DNA of 64,000 bases from Lentzea nigeriaca (GCF_016907955.1 NZ_JAFBCX010000024.1:32805-96804), one strand, 5' to 3'; counted from the first letter of the stretch, positions 27,957 to 36,327 are shown. Translations and numbers: made by a program. Notes: generated by a model from the sequence alone, not told the origin.

Positions 27957-28649
27957 ATGGAGGTCGAGATCTACACCGACGGTGCGTGCAGCCCCAATCC
28001 CGGTCCGGGCGGCTGGGGTGCCGTGTTGCGCTACGGCGAGCACGAGAAGGACATGTACGGCGGTGACATCGGCCCGACGACGAACAACCGCATGGAACTG
28101 ATGGCGCCCATCGTGGCGTTGGAGAGCCTCACGCGACCATCCACCGTGAGGCTCTACACGGACAGCACGTACGTCCGCAACGGCATCACCTCATGGGTGC
28201 ACGGGTGGAAGGCGAACGGCTGGCTCACGAAGGCACGTGAGCCGGTCAAGAACGCCGACCTGTGGCGCCGCCTGGAAGAAGCCGCCGGCAGGCACGAGGT
28301 GGAGTGGCACTGGGTCAAGGGCCATGCGGGCCACCCGGAGAACGAGCGCGCGGACAGGCTGGCCGTGCGCGGAGTGGAGGAGGTGACGGGGCGGGAAATC
28401 ACGCAGCCCCAGGCAAAACCGAAGAAGGCCAAGCCGAAGCAACCACGCGAGCTGACCGGCGAACCGTGTGGCGCGCCCACGAAGAAGGGCACGCCGTGCC
28501 CGATCACCGCAGGGCCGAGCGGACTGTGTCACGTGCACGACCCGGCGTTGCAGTGCGGTGCCGTCACGAAGAAGGGCACGCCCTGCACGATCGCGACCGG
28601 CGGCGGCCGGTGCGAGTACCACCAGGACGCGCTGGAACTGTTCACGTGA
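27957..28649 (+). CDS. rnhA: Ribonuclease HI with tandem Cys-rich C-terminal units
   Basis: A 230-residue protein. Residues 1-145 are a complete RNase HI: YTDGAC, RMELMA, YTDSTY and NERADRLA supply the four acidic active-site residues, and HWVKGHAGHP the conserved histidine loop. It removes RNA from RNA-DNA hybrids. After a Lys/Pro linker (about 148-168) come two copies of a roughly 30-residue unit, C-G-A-x-T-K-K-G-T-P-C...C-x-x-H, which look like small zinc knuckles. Ordinary RNase HI lacks these, so they may add nucleic acid binding. TAACCT lies 8 bp before the ATG. Confidence 0.92.
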   Translation: MEVEIYTDGACSPNPGPGGWGAVLRYGEHEKDMYGGDIGPTTNNRMELMAPIVALESLTRPSTVRLYTDSTYVRNGITSWVHGWKANGWLTKAREPVKNADLWRRLEEAAGRHEVEWHWVKGHAGHPENERADRLAVRGVEEVTGREITQPQAKPKKAKPKQPRELTGEPCGAPTKKGTPCPITAGPSGLCHVHDPALQCGAVTKKGTPCTIATGGGRCEYHQDALELFT

Positions 28650-29436
28650 CGGCGAGCGAAGCCAGCAACCGCAACGCGTCCTGGGACGGGCTGCCAGGCG
28701 CCGCCACGTAGGTCACCAGCACCTGTCCCGCATCCGAGGTCAGCGGCTCCGCGGCCAGTTCCAGCGGTCCGAGCTGCGGGTGGTTCATGCGCTTGAACAT
28801 CGGCTGCCGGTCGCGCACCGGGTGCTCCGCCCACAGCGCGCGGAACAGCGGCGACACTTCGCACATCTCCTCGACCAGCGCGAGCAGCGCCGGGTCGTCG
28901 GGGTGCACGCCGTAGTCCGCGCGCAGGTAGCCGACGTTCTCCCGCGCGCAGTCCGTCCAGCCGACGAACAGCTCCTGTGCGGCCGGGTCGGTGAACATGT
29001 ACCGCACCATGTTCGGCTGCTCGCGGAAGTCCGTGACGAGCGCCGCGGCGAGCGGGTTCCACGCCAGCACGTCGAGCCGGCGCCCGAGGACCATCGCGGG
29101 CACGCCGTGCAGCGCGTCGAGCAACCAGCGCAACGCGGGCCGCACCTCCTCCGACGGCGCTTGCACCCGAGTGGGCCGCGCCAGCCGGTAGAGATGCGTG
29201 CGCTCGGCCGCGTCCAGGCCGAGCGCCTGCGCCAACGCGTCCAGGATCGAGTCGGACGCGTTGGAGGCGCGCCCCTGCTCCATGCGCGTGTAGTAGTCGA
29301 CGCTGATCCCTGCCAGCTGCGCCAGTTCCTCGCGCCGCAGTCCTGGCACGCGCCGCCGCGTGGCCCGCTCGGGAGGGTCCAGTGCCGCACGCCGAGCCTT
29401 CAGGAACTCCCCCAACTCGTTCACGGCCCCTATCAT
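28642..29436 (-). CDS. XRE family regulator with MmyB-like ligand domain
   Basis: A 264-residue regulator. Residues about 8-80 form the Cro/C1-type helix-turn-helix (LRREELAQLAGISVDYYTRMEQGR), and residues about 95-262 are the MmyB-like ligand-binding domain with LDVLAWNPLAAAL, typical of actinobacterial regulators beside short-chain dehydrogenases. ATG 29436 overlaps the SDR stop as ATGA; GTG 29424 is an alternative. The gene ends 8 bp inside the convergent RNase H gene. It probably regulates the co-transcribed dehydrogenase. Confidence 0.9.
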   Translation of the reverse strand: MIGAVNELGEFLKARRAALDPPERATRRRVPGLRREELAQLAGISVDYYTRMEQGRASNASDSILDALAQALGLDAAERTHLYRLARPTRVQAPSEEVRPALRWLLDALHGVPAMVLGRRLDVLAWNPLAAALVTDFREQPNMVRYMFTDPAAQELFVGWTDCARENVGYLRADYGVHPDDPALLALVEEMCEVSPLFRALWAEHPVRDRQPMFKRMNHPQLGPLELAAEPLTSDAGQVLVTYVAAPGSPSQDALRLLASLAVT

Positions 29437-30125
29437 GCCGGGATCGCCCCGACCAGTCCGCCGTCCACGACGAAGTCCTGCCCCGTCACGTACCCCGCGC
29501 GGTCCGACAGCAGGAACGACACGACGTGCGCCACGTCCTCCGGCTCGCCCAACCGCCCCATGACCACTTGCCGCCGGTACGGCTCGTCGTCGACGACGTT
29601 GTCCTTGAACATGTCCGTCGCGATGAACCCAGGGCTGACCGTGTTGACCCGGACTCCCGGCATCTCCGCCCCGAGCGTGCGCGCCAGGCTGTGCACCGCC
29701 GCCTTGCTGGCCGTGTAGAGCGACGCGCCGACAAGCCCCCGATGGACCGTCCACGACGCGTTGATCACCACCGACGCGCCGGGCTTCAACCGCGCCCGCT
29801 GCACCGTGAAGTACACGCCCTTGAAGTTCGTGGCGAGCACCCGGTCCACGTCCTCCTCGGTGACCTTCTCGAACTCGGTGAACACCCCGATCCCGGCGTT
29901 CGCGAACAGACCGTCGATCTCACCGACCCGGTCCATCAACGCCTCGACGTCGGACAGCTTAGACACGTCCGCGACCACCGTCTCGACGCCGAGCTCCTCG
30001 CGCGCCGCCGCCAACCGCTCCTCGGAACGCCCGGTCACGACGACCCGCGCGCCCTCCTCTACCAGCACCCGCGCCGTCGCCAGGCCGATGCCGCTACCGC
30101 CACCCGTGATCAGAAACGTCTTCAT
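29433..30125 (-). CDS. Short-chain dehydrogenase/reductase
   Basis: A 230-residue classical SDR. The NAD(P) motif is TGGGSGIG (residues about 7-14), followed by VVTGR with a basic residue favouring NADPH, the NAG motif (LFANAGIG), and the catalytic Ser...Tyr-x-x-x-Lys (YTASK). The C-terminal PGFIATDM and FVVDGGL blocks are normal. The gene is coupled to the downstream MmyB-type regulator gene by a four-base overlap. The substrate is unknown. Confidence 0.93.
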   Translation of the reverse strand: MKTFLITGGGSGIGLATARVLVEEGARVVVTGRSEERLAAAREELGVETVVADVSKLSDVEALMDRVGEIDGLFANAGIGVFTEFEKVTEEDVDRVLATNFKGVYFTVQRARLKPGASVVINASWTVHRGLVGASLYTASKAAVHSLARTLGAEMPGVRVNTVSPGFIATDMFKDNVVDDEPYRRQVVMGRLGEPEDVAHVVSFLLSDRAGYVTGQDFVVDGGLVGAIPA

Positions 30126-30227
30126 GGCTCACACACTCCAGGCCCCCGCGGCCCGCAACCAGACCCGCCGTTTCCTGGGTCTGCGAAGACCAGGCTGAAC
30201 TCGGCGAACCGGCGTAGCGTCACCGGC

Positions 30228-30650
30228 ATGCTTCCCGACTCCGCCAGGGCAGTGCTGGAATCCAACGCGCTCGCCCACATCGTGACGCTCGGCAAAGACG
30301 GCTCGCCCCACGTGACCATCGTCTGGGTGGGACTCGACGGCGACGAGATCGTCTCCGGGCACCTGGTGCAGCACCAGAAGATCCGCAACATCCGCAACGA
30401 CGGTCGCGTGGTGCTCTCCCTCGAGACACCCAAGATCAACGAGATGGGCCTGCAGGAGTACCTCGTCGTCTACGGCACCGCCCGCATCACCGAAGGCGGG
30501 GCGCCGGAACTGCTCCAGCGCCTCGCACACACCTACCTCGGCCCTGACGTGAAGTTCCCGCCGTTCGACAACCCGCCACCCGGCTTCGTCACGCGCATCA
30601 AGGTCGACCGCGTGGCCGGCGTCGGCCCCTGGGTCGGCTCGAACTCGTAG
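30228..30650 (+). CDS. PPOX class F420-dependent oxidoreductase-like protein
   Basis: A 140-residue split-barrel flavin/deazaflavin-binding protein: ALAHIVTLGKDGSPHVTIVWVGLDGDEIVSGHL and KIRNIRNDGRVVLSLE are typical of the PPOX/F420 group in actinobacteria. Members bind F420 or FMN and reduce small molecules, but most are uncharacterised. The ATG has no ribosome site, and TAGCGT lies 7 bp upstream, so it is probably leaderless. The 3' end overlaps antisense sequence of a decayed gene. Confidence 0.88.
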   Translation: MLPDSARAVLESNALAHIVTLGKDGSPHVTIVWVGLDGDEIVSGHLVQHQKIRNIRNDGRVVLSLETPKINEMGLQEYLVVYGTARITEGGAPELLQRLAHTYLGPDVKFPPFDNPPPGFVTRIKVDRVAGVGPWVGSNS

Positions 30651-30862
30651 GAAATGTGGACGGCGGGCCGGCCCGTGTAGTTGGGGCCGGCCCTGTCGTC
30701 AGCCCCGAAGTCGCCGATGCGGCGCTTACGGTTGTCGTAGGTGAATCCCGCGTCCCGCAAGGCTTTCGTCAGTGTGCGCCCGAACGGGGTGCCGTCGGCG
30801 CGGCGCACGCCGGCGACGTCGAAGTTCGCCACCAGCCGACCACCGGGCGCGAGCGACGACGA
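30640..30862 (-). pseudogene. Remnant of a methyltransferase-like C-terminus
   Basis: The minus strand encodes SSSLAPGGRLVANFDVAGV, then GRTLTKALRDAGFTYDNRKRR and a strand-rich end VHISYEFEP. This resembles the last third of a class I methyltransferase, but there is no N-terminal part. The adjoining upstream sequence belongs to the aminotransferase gene, and a possible earlier piece (GDENEARPSRLE) is in another frame. It is probably a truncated, frameshifted remnant; identification rests on pattern only. Confidence 0.4.
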
Positions 30863-30908
30863 CACTCGAGCCGGGACGGGCGGGCCTCGTTCTCGTCGCC
30901 CAGCAGGG

Positions 30909-32045
30909 TCACCGCAGCACCTTCGCGAGGCGTGCCATGCCTTCCGCGATCTCCTCAGGAGTGTTGGCGGTGAAGGACATCCGGAACGTCGCGCGGTCCG
31001 GCGTGGTCGCGTAGAACGGAGCGCCGGGCACGAACGCGACGTCGTGGCGCAGCGCCTCCTTCAGCAACACGGCGCTGTCGACGTCGCCCGGCAACCGCAG
31101 CCACACGAACATGCCACCGTCCGGATCGCTCCACGTCGTGCCGTCAGGAACCGTGGCGGGGAGTGCCGCGATCATCGCATCGCGCCGTGCCCCGTATTCG
31201 ACGCACAACCTGGCAACGTGCGCGTTGAGGTCGTTGTGCGTCAGGTAAGCCGCGGCGGCGGCCTGGTCCACTGTGGACGTGTGCAGGTCAGCCGCCTGCT
31301 TCACGATCACCAGCGTCCGCAGCAGGTCCGCCGGTGCGCGCAGCCACCCGAGCCGCATCCCCGGCGCGCCGATCTTCGAGAAGCTGCCCAGGTAGACGGT
31401 TCGATCGCTGATGGATGCGAGCGGTGCCACGGCGGAGCCCCGGTACCGCAGCTCCCCGTAGGGATCGTCCTCGACGACCCAGAAGTCGTGTTCCGCGGCC
31501 AGCTCGGCGATCTCCGCGCGACGTGAGGCCGACAGCGTCCGGCCGGTCGGGTTCGCGAACGTCGGCACCAGGTAGACCATCGCCGGCCGTTCGGACTCCA
31601 CAACGGATCGCAGCGCGGCGGGATCCAGGCCCTCGTCGTCACTCGCGACGGGCACGATCCGGGCTCCCGCCATCTGGAAACACTGCAGCGCGGCCAGGTA
31701 TGTCGGCTCCTCCACCGCCACGACGGCGCCGGGCTCCAGCAGCGCGGTGGCCACCAGGGTCAGCGCCTGCTGCGAACCCGTGGTGATCAGGACGTCCGAA
31801 GTGGGCAGCCCGCGGCCGGTCAACCGGTCGGCAACGAGCGCACGCAGAGCCGGATTGCCCTCCGTGGGCGCGTATTGCAGCACCGAACGGTCCCGCAGGG
31901 CGAGGTCGTAGGCGGCGCGCAGACCGTCGAGGTCGAACAGTTCGGGGGCGGGAAGTCCACCTGCGAAGGAAATCACCTCGGGACGGGAGGTCAGCGCGAG
32001 CAGGTCGCGCACCGGTGAGCTGGCCACGGAGAGGGTGCGGTGCAT
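30909..32045 (-). CDS. PLP-dependent aminotransferase, 2-aminoadipate/MocR-catalytic-like
   Basis: A 378-residue fold-I aminotransferase without a fused GntR domain. Motifs: SFAGGLPAPELFD near the N-terminus, TTGSQQALTL for the phosphate, FANPTGRTLS, EDDPYGELRYRG and the PLP lysine in GSFSKIGAPGMRLGW (Lys224). Relatives act as 2-aminoadipate or broad-specificity aminotransferases. ATG 32045 is chosen; GTG 32054 is 3 codons earlier. It stands alone, with gene debris on both sides. Confidence 0.9.
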   Translation of the reverse strand: MHRTLSVASSPVRDLLALTSRPEVISFAGGLPAPELFDLDGLRAAYDLALRDRSVLQYAPTEGNPALRALVADRLTGRGLPTSDVLITTGSQQALTLVATALLEPGAVVAVEEPTYLAALQCFQMAGARIVPVASDDEGLDPAALRSVVESERPAMVYLVPTFANPTGRTLSASRRAEIAELAAEHDFWVVEDDPYGELRYRGSAVAPLASISDRTVYLGSFSKIGAPGMRLGWLRAPADLLRTLVIVKQAADLHTSTVDQAAAAAYLTHNDLNAHVARLCVEYGARRDAMIAALPATVPDGTTWSDPDGGMFVWLRLPGDVDSAVLLKEALRHDVAFVPGAPFYATTPDRATFRMSFTANTPEEIAEGMARLAKVLR

Positions 32046-32061
32046 GAACTGCACGTTAATC

Positions 32062-32354
32062 GGCGCTGCCTCCAGCGGGACGCGGATTTTCTGTCGGTGC
32101 CCGTGGCCAGCGTGGTCGGCATGGACATCGAGACACGTGCAGACCAGCCCTACGCCGCGGTCAAGGCCACGGTGAGGTGTTCACGTCCACGCTCCCCGGC
32201 GGCCGGTACGCGGTGGAACTCCACGAGGGCCGTCCGGAAGGGCTGAGCGCCGTCGAGCTGGGGCGCCCGGCTGGAGACCTTCTTCACCGACCCCGCGGTG
32301 GAGCCGGACCCAGCCAGGTGGACGACGGAGGTGGCCATCCGGCTCACGAGCTGA
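32062..32354 (+). pseudogene. Decayed GyrI-like (AraC effector-binding) domain gene
   Basis: Reading across two frames gives FLSVPVASVVGMDIETRADQ, then after a frameshift near 32175 FTSTLPGGRYAVELHEGRPEGL, then after another near 32260 ARLETFFTDPAVEPDPARW and TTEVAIRLTS before TGA. The central LPGGRYAVELHEG block and the final ExAIRL strand are typical of GyrI-like small-molecule-binding domains. No continuous frame exists, so the gene is broken. It fills most of the 337-bp gap before the ArsR gene. Confidence 0.6.
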
Positions 32355-32362
32355 ACTCGCGC

Positions 32363-32394
32363 TTATATGCCGATCGAGCTATATTGCCGATATG
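32363..32394 (+). promoter_or_regulatory. Leaderless promoter and repeated GCCGAT boxes at the arsR-type gene
   Basis: TATATT (32380-32385) lies 6 bp before the ATG with no ribosome site, implying leaderless translation. TATATGCCGAT and TATATTGCCGAT form a near-direct repeat with 17-bp spacing, and TGCCGATATGGCA across the start is a partial dyad. This is a plausible autoregulatory ArsR site. Confidence 0.45.
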
Positions 32395-32703
32395 GCATCT
32401 ACCTTCGCCGTGCTGGCCGATCGGAGCCGCCGGGAGATCCTCGACCTGCTACGGGAACGCGAGCGGCCGGTCGGTGATCTCGTCGAGAAGCTGACGCTCA
32501 CCCAGCCGACCGTCTCGAAGCACCTCAAGGTGCTGCGCGAGGCCGGTCTGGTCGAGGTGCGCACCGACGCCCAACGGCGCTGGTACCGGCTCTCCCCCGG
32601 CCCGCTCGCCGAGGTCGACGCCTGGCTCGCGCCCTACCGCCGGATGTGGGAGAAGAGCCTGGACGCGCTCGAACGGCGACTCGACGAGATCGAAGGGGAC
32701 TGA
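32392..32703 (+). CDS. ArsR family transcriptional regulator
   Basis: A 103-residue winged helix: FAVLADRSRREILDLLRERE, VGDLVEKLTLTQPTVSKHLKVLREAGLVEV and the wing RRWYRLSP. It lacks the metal-binding ELCVCDL motif, so it belongs to the non-metal subgroup usually encoded upstream of an SRPBCC/AHSA1 gene, as here with a 3-bp gap. It probably represses its own two-gene operon. Confidence 0.93.
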   Translation: MASTFAVLADRSRREILDLLRERERPVGDLVEKLTLTQPTVSKHLKVLREAGLVEVRTDAQRRWYRLSPGPLAEVDAWLAPYRRMWEKSLDALERRLDEIEGD

Positions 32704-32706
32704 CAC

Positions 32707-33588
32707 GTGGACGCCGAACTGCGGATGATCGAGGGCAAGCCCGTCCTGCGCTTCGAACGCAGGCTGCGGCACTCGCCGGAGAAGGTCTGGCGGGTGGTCA
32801 CGGAACCGGCCGAGATGAAGCACTGGTTCCCGGCGGAGGTGGAGATCGACGGCCGCAAGATGCGCTTCACGTTCCCGGACACGGCCCCCGTCGACGCCGA
32901 CGGCGGCGAAGGCGAACTGCTCGAGTCCGATCCGCCGAAGGTCTTCGCGTTCCGCTGGCTGAACGACGTGCTGCGCTTCGAGATCCTGCCGCGCGAGGAC
33001 GGCTGCCTGCTGGTCTTCACCGCCGTGGTCACGAACAAGCTGTCCATCGGCCGCGACGCTCCCGGCTGGACCACCTGCCTCGACGCCCTGGTCGCCCACG
33101 CCGACGGCACGAAGTTCGAGCCACCGACGGACTGGCTGCCGCGCATCGAGCACTACATCGCGAAGTTCGGCCTCGACGAGGGCACCGATCGGCCGGACGG
33201 CGTGCACTTCGTCCGCGACCTGGTGTGGAAGCCCCTGGACGAGGTCTGGCAGCTCCTCACCGAGGGCACCGAGGACGCGGTCCCGCCCCGCGCCGCGCAT
33301 CCCGGCCTCACGCCGGGCAGGATCACGCGGTCCGACGCCCCGCGCCTGCTGGAGTTCGAGTGGCTCCAGGACGGCCACCCGAAGGGCGTGGTGCGCTGGG
33401 AGTTCGAGCAGGTGCCACTGCAGGGCACCACGGTCACGCTGGTCCAGGAAGACGCCCACGGCCCGGAAGCCCTCGCCGCCTGGCACGTGCACCTGGAACT
33501 GTTCTTCGCGGCCACCCAAGGCGAGATCCGCTGTCCGTGGCCCACCGACCGCGAGCAGGAACTCGCCCAGCGCTACGCCGAGCGATGA
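32707..33588 (+). CDS. Double SRPBCC/AHSA1 domain protein
   Basis: A 293-residue protein with two tandem AHSA1-type START-like domains. The first (about 12-140) begins FERRLRHSPEKVWRVVTEPAEMKHWFP, and the second (about 165-275) begins VRDLVWKPLDEVWQLLTEG and ends TVTLVQEDAHGPEALAAWHVHLE. Such folds bind hydrophobic ligands. GTG 32707 comes 3 bp after the ArsR stop, so the two are an operon; the ArsR protein probably senses the same ligand. The gene ends 1 bp before the convergent SEFIR gene. Confidence 0.88.
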   Translation: MDAELRMIEGKPVLRFERRLRHSPEKVWRVVTEPAEMKHWFPAEVEIDGRKMRFTFPDTAPVDADGGEGELLESDPPKVFAFRWLNDVLRFEILPREDGCLLVFTAVVTNKLSIGRDAPGWTTCLDALVAHADGTKFEPPTDWLPRIEHYIAKFGLDEGTDRPDGVHFVRDLVWKPLDEVWQLLTEGTEDAVPPRAAHPGLTPGRITRSDAPRLLEFEWLQDGHPKGVVRWEFEQVPLQGTTVTLVQEDAHGPEALAAWHVHLELFFAATQGEIRCPWPTDREQELAQRYAER

Positions 33589-33589
33589 C

Positions 33590-35185
33590 TCAGGCGTACC
33601 GCACGCGGTCCACCAGGAAGCGCCAGTCCGGCGAGATCCGGCGCCCGAACCGCCGCGCGCTCGCCCGCTCGTACTCGATCACCGCCCGGCGCCGGGTCCG
33701 TGGGTCCGGCGTCAGGTCCTCGAGCACGTCGATGTCGGCGGCGGTGAGCCTGACGTCGGTGATCCTCGCCGGGTCGAGCCTGGCGATCGACCACCAGCAG
33801 GTGGCCGCGGCGTAGTCGTAGCCCAGATCGCGGAACTTCTCCTCGGCCACCAGGAGATCGCGGACGGCGCTCGCCTTGTCGCGGCTGCCCAGCGAGAGTT
33901 CGGCACGGACCTGGTACGACCGGGCCACCACCTCCGGGTATGCATCGGCCTCGATGACGCCCGTGACGAGTTCCTTGCCGTCGTTGTACTTGCGAGCGGC
34001 GTGACACAGGCGTGCCCGCAACACCATCAGCCAGGAGTACCACTCCCCGCCGGGCGTCAGCAGGACCTCGGCGGTCCGCGCCTTCTTCACCGCGACGGCG
34101 AGAGCGGTGCGGTCGCCGGTCAGCTGGAACCGCGCGAGCCACCACTCCGCGCTCAGCGTGGCGCACATCCCCGCCTCCTCGCTCGCACGGCCGGAGATCG
34201 TGCAGAACCGCTCGATCGCCTGTAGCAGCAGGAGTTCGCTCTTGCGCAGGTAGAAGTCACGATCGAACGGCACACCGTCGGCGGCCATGCGCAGGAACAC
34301 CGTTGCGTGACAAAGGGTTCCGCGCGCCGCCGTGTAGAGGTCGCGATACTTCTCCGCGATCTTCGTGCCGTCCTCCGCTGCGGCAGCGGCCCGCACCAAG
34401 CGGTGCTCGCGCAACAGGTACCACGCCTGCCCCTCGACGAGGATCTTCGCCTCCAGCGCCCCTTCCCCACGCAGGCGTTCGGTCGCGGACAACGTCCGCA
34501 GGCACATCTCCGAGATACGCCGCACCAGATCCACGTCGCCGTGCGCCTTGGCGGCTCCGACGACCGAGTCGAACGACCTGGCGATCTCGATGTCGCCCTC
34601 GCCGATCTCGGCCAGCCGCCGCACCAGCTCGTGTGCCGCGGGCTCCGCGGGATCGAGATCTTCCAGGTCCCGCAGCATTTCCCGGACCTTCGGCGACGCG
34701 GTGGAGGGTTCCACGCTCATCGTCGTCACACCACCTTCCACACCCCCTGCGCTCGTGAGCGCCCTCGTCAGCACCTCGAGCCCGGCTCCGGTGTCGGGGT
34801 CGAAGGTGGGAATCACCAGCGACTGCAGCACCGCCGGCAACCGGTTCTTGTCGAACCCCGGCGGCACCACCGGCACGACGTCGCACCGGTAGGCCTCGCT
34901 GTGGTGGTAGAGCTTGTGCCGCAACAGCCTCGCCTCGTACCTGATGCCCTTGCGCTCGACGAAGTCGTTGGACTCCAGCGCTTTCAGGTAGTCCGGCGAG
35001 ACGACCACGAGCACGGTGCGGTCGCGGAAGCCCTCTTCCATCCACGACGGAATCGACAACGGCCTGACGCCCAGCAGGTCACCGTCCCACCAGACGTCGA
35101 ATCCCCGCGATCGCAAGCCGTCCACCAGCGCGGAGGCGGCAGGACCACCGTCGCTGTGGCTGTAGCTAATGAAGAGACCGTTCAT
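33590..35185 (-). CDS. SEFIR/TIR-like domain protein with long helical repeat region
   Basis: A 531-residue protein. Residues about 1-135 match the SEFIR/TIR-like fold: FISYSHSDGGPAASALVDGL, FDVWWDGD, a DRTVLVVVSPDYLKALES strand-helix, and RYEARLLRHKLY. A linker follows (about 140-165). Residues about 170-500 are entirely helical with short repeated pairs, suggesting TPR-like repeats. This architecture (TIR-type head plus repeat scaffold) is common in bacterial immune or stress-signalling proteins, but the NADase residues cannot be assigned with confidence. GGGGAG lies 7 bp before the ATG. There is no effector gene beside it. Confidence 0.7.
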   Translation of the reverse strand: MNGLFISYSHSDGGPAASALVDGLRSRGFDVWWDGDLLGVRPLSIPSWMEEGFRDRTVLVVVSPDYLKALESNDFVERKGIRYEARLLRHKLYHHSEAYRCDVVPVVPPGFDKNRLPAVLQSLVIPTFDPDTGAGLEVLTRALTSAGGVEGGVTTMSVEPSTASPKVREMLRDLEDLDPAEPAAHELVRRLAEIGEGDIEIARSFDSVVGAAKAHGDVDLVRRISEMCLRTLSATERLRGEGALEAKILVEGQAWYLLREHRLVRAAAAAEDGTKIAEKYRDLYTAARGTLCHATVFLRMAADGVPFDRDFYLRKSELLLLQAIERFCTISGRASEEAGMCATLSAEWWLARFQLTGDRTALAVAVKKARTAEVLLTPGGEWYSWLMVLRARLCHAARKYNDGKELVTGVIEADAYPEVVARSYQVRAELSLGSRDKASAVRDLLVAEEKFRDLGYDYAAATCWWSIARLDPARITDVRLTAADIDVLEDLTPDPRTRRRAVIEYERASARRFGRRISPDWRFLVDRVRYA

Positions 35186-35246
35186 GGCAACTCCCCCGCG
35201 ACGCGGCGATCCAGCGGGGGAACGAGGTTGGTCGTCTGGTGCTCAT
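35166..35246 (-). CDS. Possible 26-residue leader ORF before the SEFIR gene
   Basis: ATG at 35246 is preceded by GGAG with ideal spacing. The frame (MSTRRPTSFPRWIAAS...) runs 26 codons and stops at TAG 18 bp inside the SEFIR gene in another phase. Good translation signals and the overlap suggest a coupling leader peptide. It could also be chance; no homology is known to me. Confidence 0.35.
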   Translation of the reverse strand: MSTRRPTSFPRWIAASRGSCHERSLH

Positions 35247-35265
35247 GACGGGCTCCTAACGGCGG

Positions 35266-35302
35266 GGTGACCTGCGGGTCACCGATCACTCTGGATCGGT
35301 GA
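35266..35302. promoter_or_regulatory. Two mutually exclusive hairpins between the regulator gene and the SEFIR gene
   Basis: Hairpin 1 pairs GGTGACC with GGTCACC around TGCG (35266-35283). Hairpin 2 pairs TCACCGATC with GATCGGTGA around a 6-base loop (35279-35302). They share GGTCACC sequence, so only one can form. The arrangement lies 20 bp upstream of the leader ORF in a minus-strand transcript and could be an attenuator; it may equally be part of the terminator of the upstream regulator gene. Confidence 0.45.
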
Positions 35303-35427
35303 GGCGAGGCCAATCCCCGGAAGGGCCCTGATGGCGGCAGTCAGAACTGGTCGAACGTCATAGGCTGACGACGGCGTTGTTCACTCGCCTCACTTTGCGC
35401 TGTGGGTGTGGGTTTGCGGCGTTGCCA

Positions 35428-35462
35428 CCGGACGGGTGTCTGTGGCGCAGGCACCCGCCCGG
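35428..35462. terminator. Hairpin after the DUF5753 regulator gene
   Basis: CCGGACGGGTGTCTG pairs with CAGGCACCCGCCCGG with two mismatches around a 5-base loop. It begins 11 bases past the regulator stop on the minus strand. There is no U-tract. Confidence 0.6.
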
Positions 35463-35472
35463 CTCACACTGG

Positions 35473-36327
35473 TCAGCCTCCTAGGTGTTTGAGCCGCTCG
35501 TCGATGACGTGCGGCGTCTCGATGGCGGGCAGGGCGAACTTCTCGAGCTGGAAGAAGTAGTTCAGGTACTCGCGCACCACTTCCGGGTCGTCCCTGAGCT
35601 GCGACGGGCGGTACAGCTCTTCCAGGAACAGCGTGCGGCTGTCGTCTTCCTCGCTGATCTCGATGATCGCGAAGGAACCTTTCATGGCCGGGTGCAGGCC
35701 GGCGCTGAACGGCACGATCTGGATGGACATCCGGTCGGCCGTGGCCAGCTCCTTGACCCGCAGGAGCTGTTCGCGCATCACGTCGGTACCGCCGACCATC
35801 CGGTACAGCGCCGATTCGTCGATGATGAAGTACATGTCCGGAGCGGCGGGGCCCAGCAGGTCCTGGCGGTGCATGCGCATGTCGACGCCACGCCGCACCT
35901 CCTCCAGATCTTCGCCACCGCCCGTCATGATCGCTGTCGCATAGCGGCGGGTCTGCAACATGCCGGGAATCAGCGACGTCTGGACGTATCGGCAGCGGAC
36001 CGCCACCGACTCGAGCTCGAGGAACTCGGCGAACTCCTTGACCAGGCCCCGGTACTTCGCCATCCACTCAGGCCGTTTGGCAGCGCGTGCCATGTCGACC
36101 AGCTCGGACACCTTGCCCAGTTCGGTGATCCCGTAGTGAAGGAGCAGAGCTCTCAGATCGGTCACCGATATGCCACTCTTGCCCTGCTCTATTCGCAGAA
36201 CCTTCGACTGGGACCAGTCGAGCGCCTCCGCGACGGAACCTTGGGAGAGCCCCAGGCGTTCACGAGCCTGCTTCAACTCACCCAACAGTCGCCGTCGCTG
36301 TGCGACGGGGCTTTCCTTACCTGCCAA
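35473..36327 (-). CDS. XRE family regulator with DUF5753 domain
   Basis: A 284-residue regulator. Residues about 14-75 are the helix-turn-helix (LGLSQGSVAEALDWSQSKVLRIEQGKSGIS), and residues about 95-280 form the DUF5753 domain (YVQTSLIPGMLQTRRYATAIM, IDESALYRMVGG, SIQIVPFSAGLHPAMKGSFAII). This is the large partner of the widespread actinobacterial DUF5753/DUF397 pair, homologous to Streptomyces BldB-neighbour/AbaA-type regulators. The TTG start at 36327 is used because no in-frame ATG or GTG fits. The DUF397 gene lies upstream on the same strand. Confidence 0.93.
   Translation of the reverse strand: MAGKESPVAQRRRLLGELKQARERLGLSQGSVAEALDWSQSKVLRIEQGKSGISVTDLRALLLHYGITELGKVSELVDMARAAKRPEWMAKYRGLVKEFAEFLELESVAVRCRYVQTSLIPGMLQTRRYATAIMTGGGEDLEEVRRGVDMRMHRQDLLGPAAPDMYFIIDESALYRMVGGTDVMREQLLRVKELATADRMSIQIVPFSAGLHPAMKGSFAIIEISEEDDSRTLFLEELYRPSQLRDDPEVVREYLNYFFQLEKFALPAIETPHVIDERLKHLGG

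Noticed and set aside
35266..35302. A riboswitch upstream of the SEFIR gene
   Set aside because: The two hairpins are simple perfect stems without the conserved core of any aptamer class I know; an attenuator or terminator is enough.
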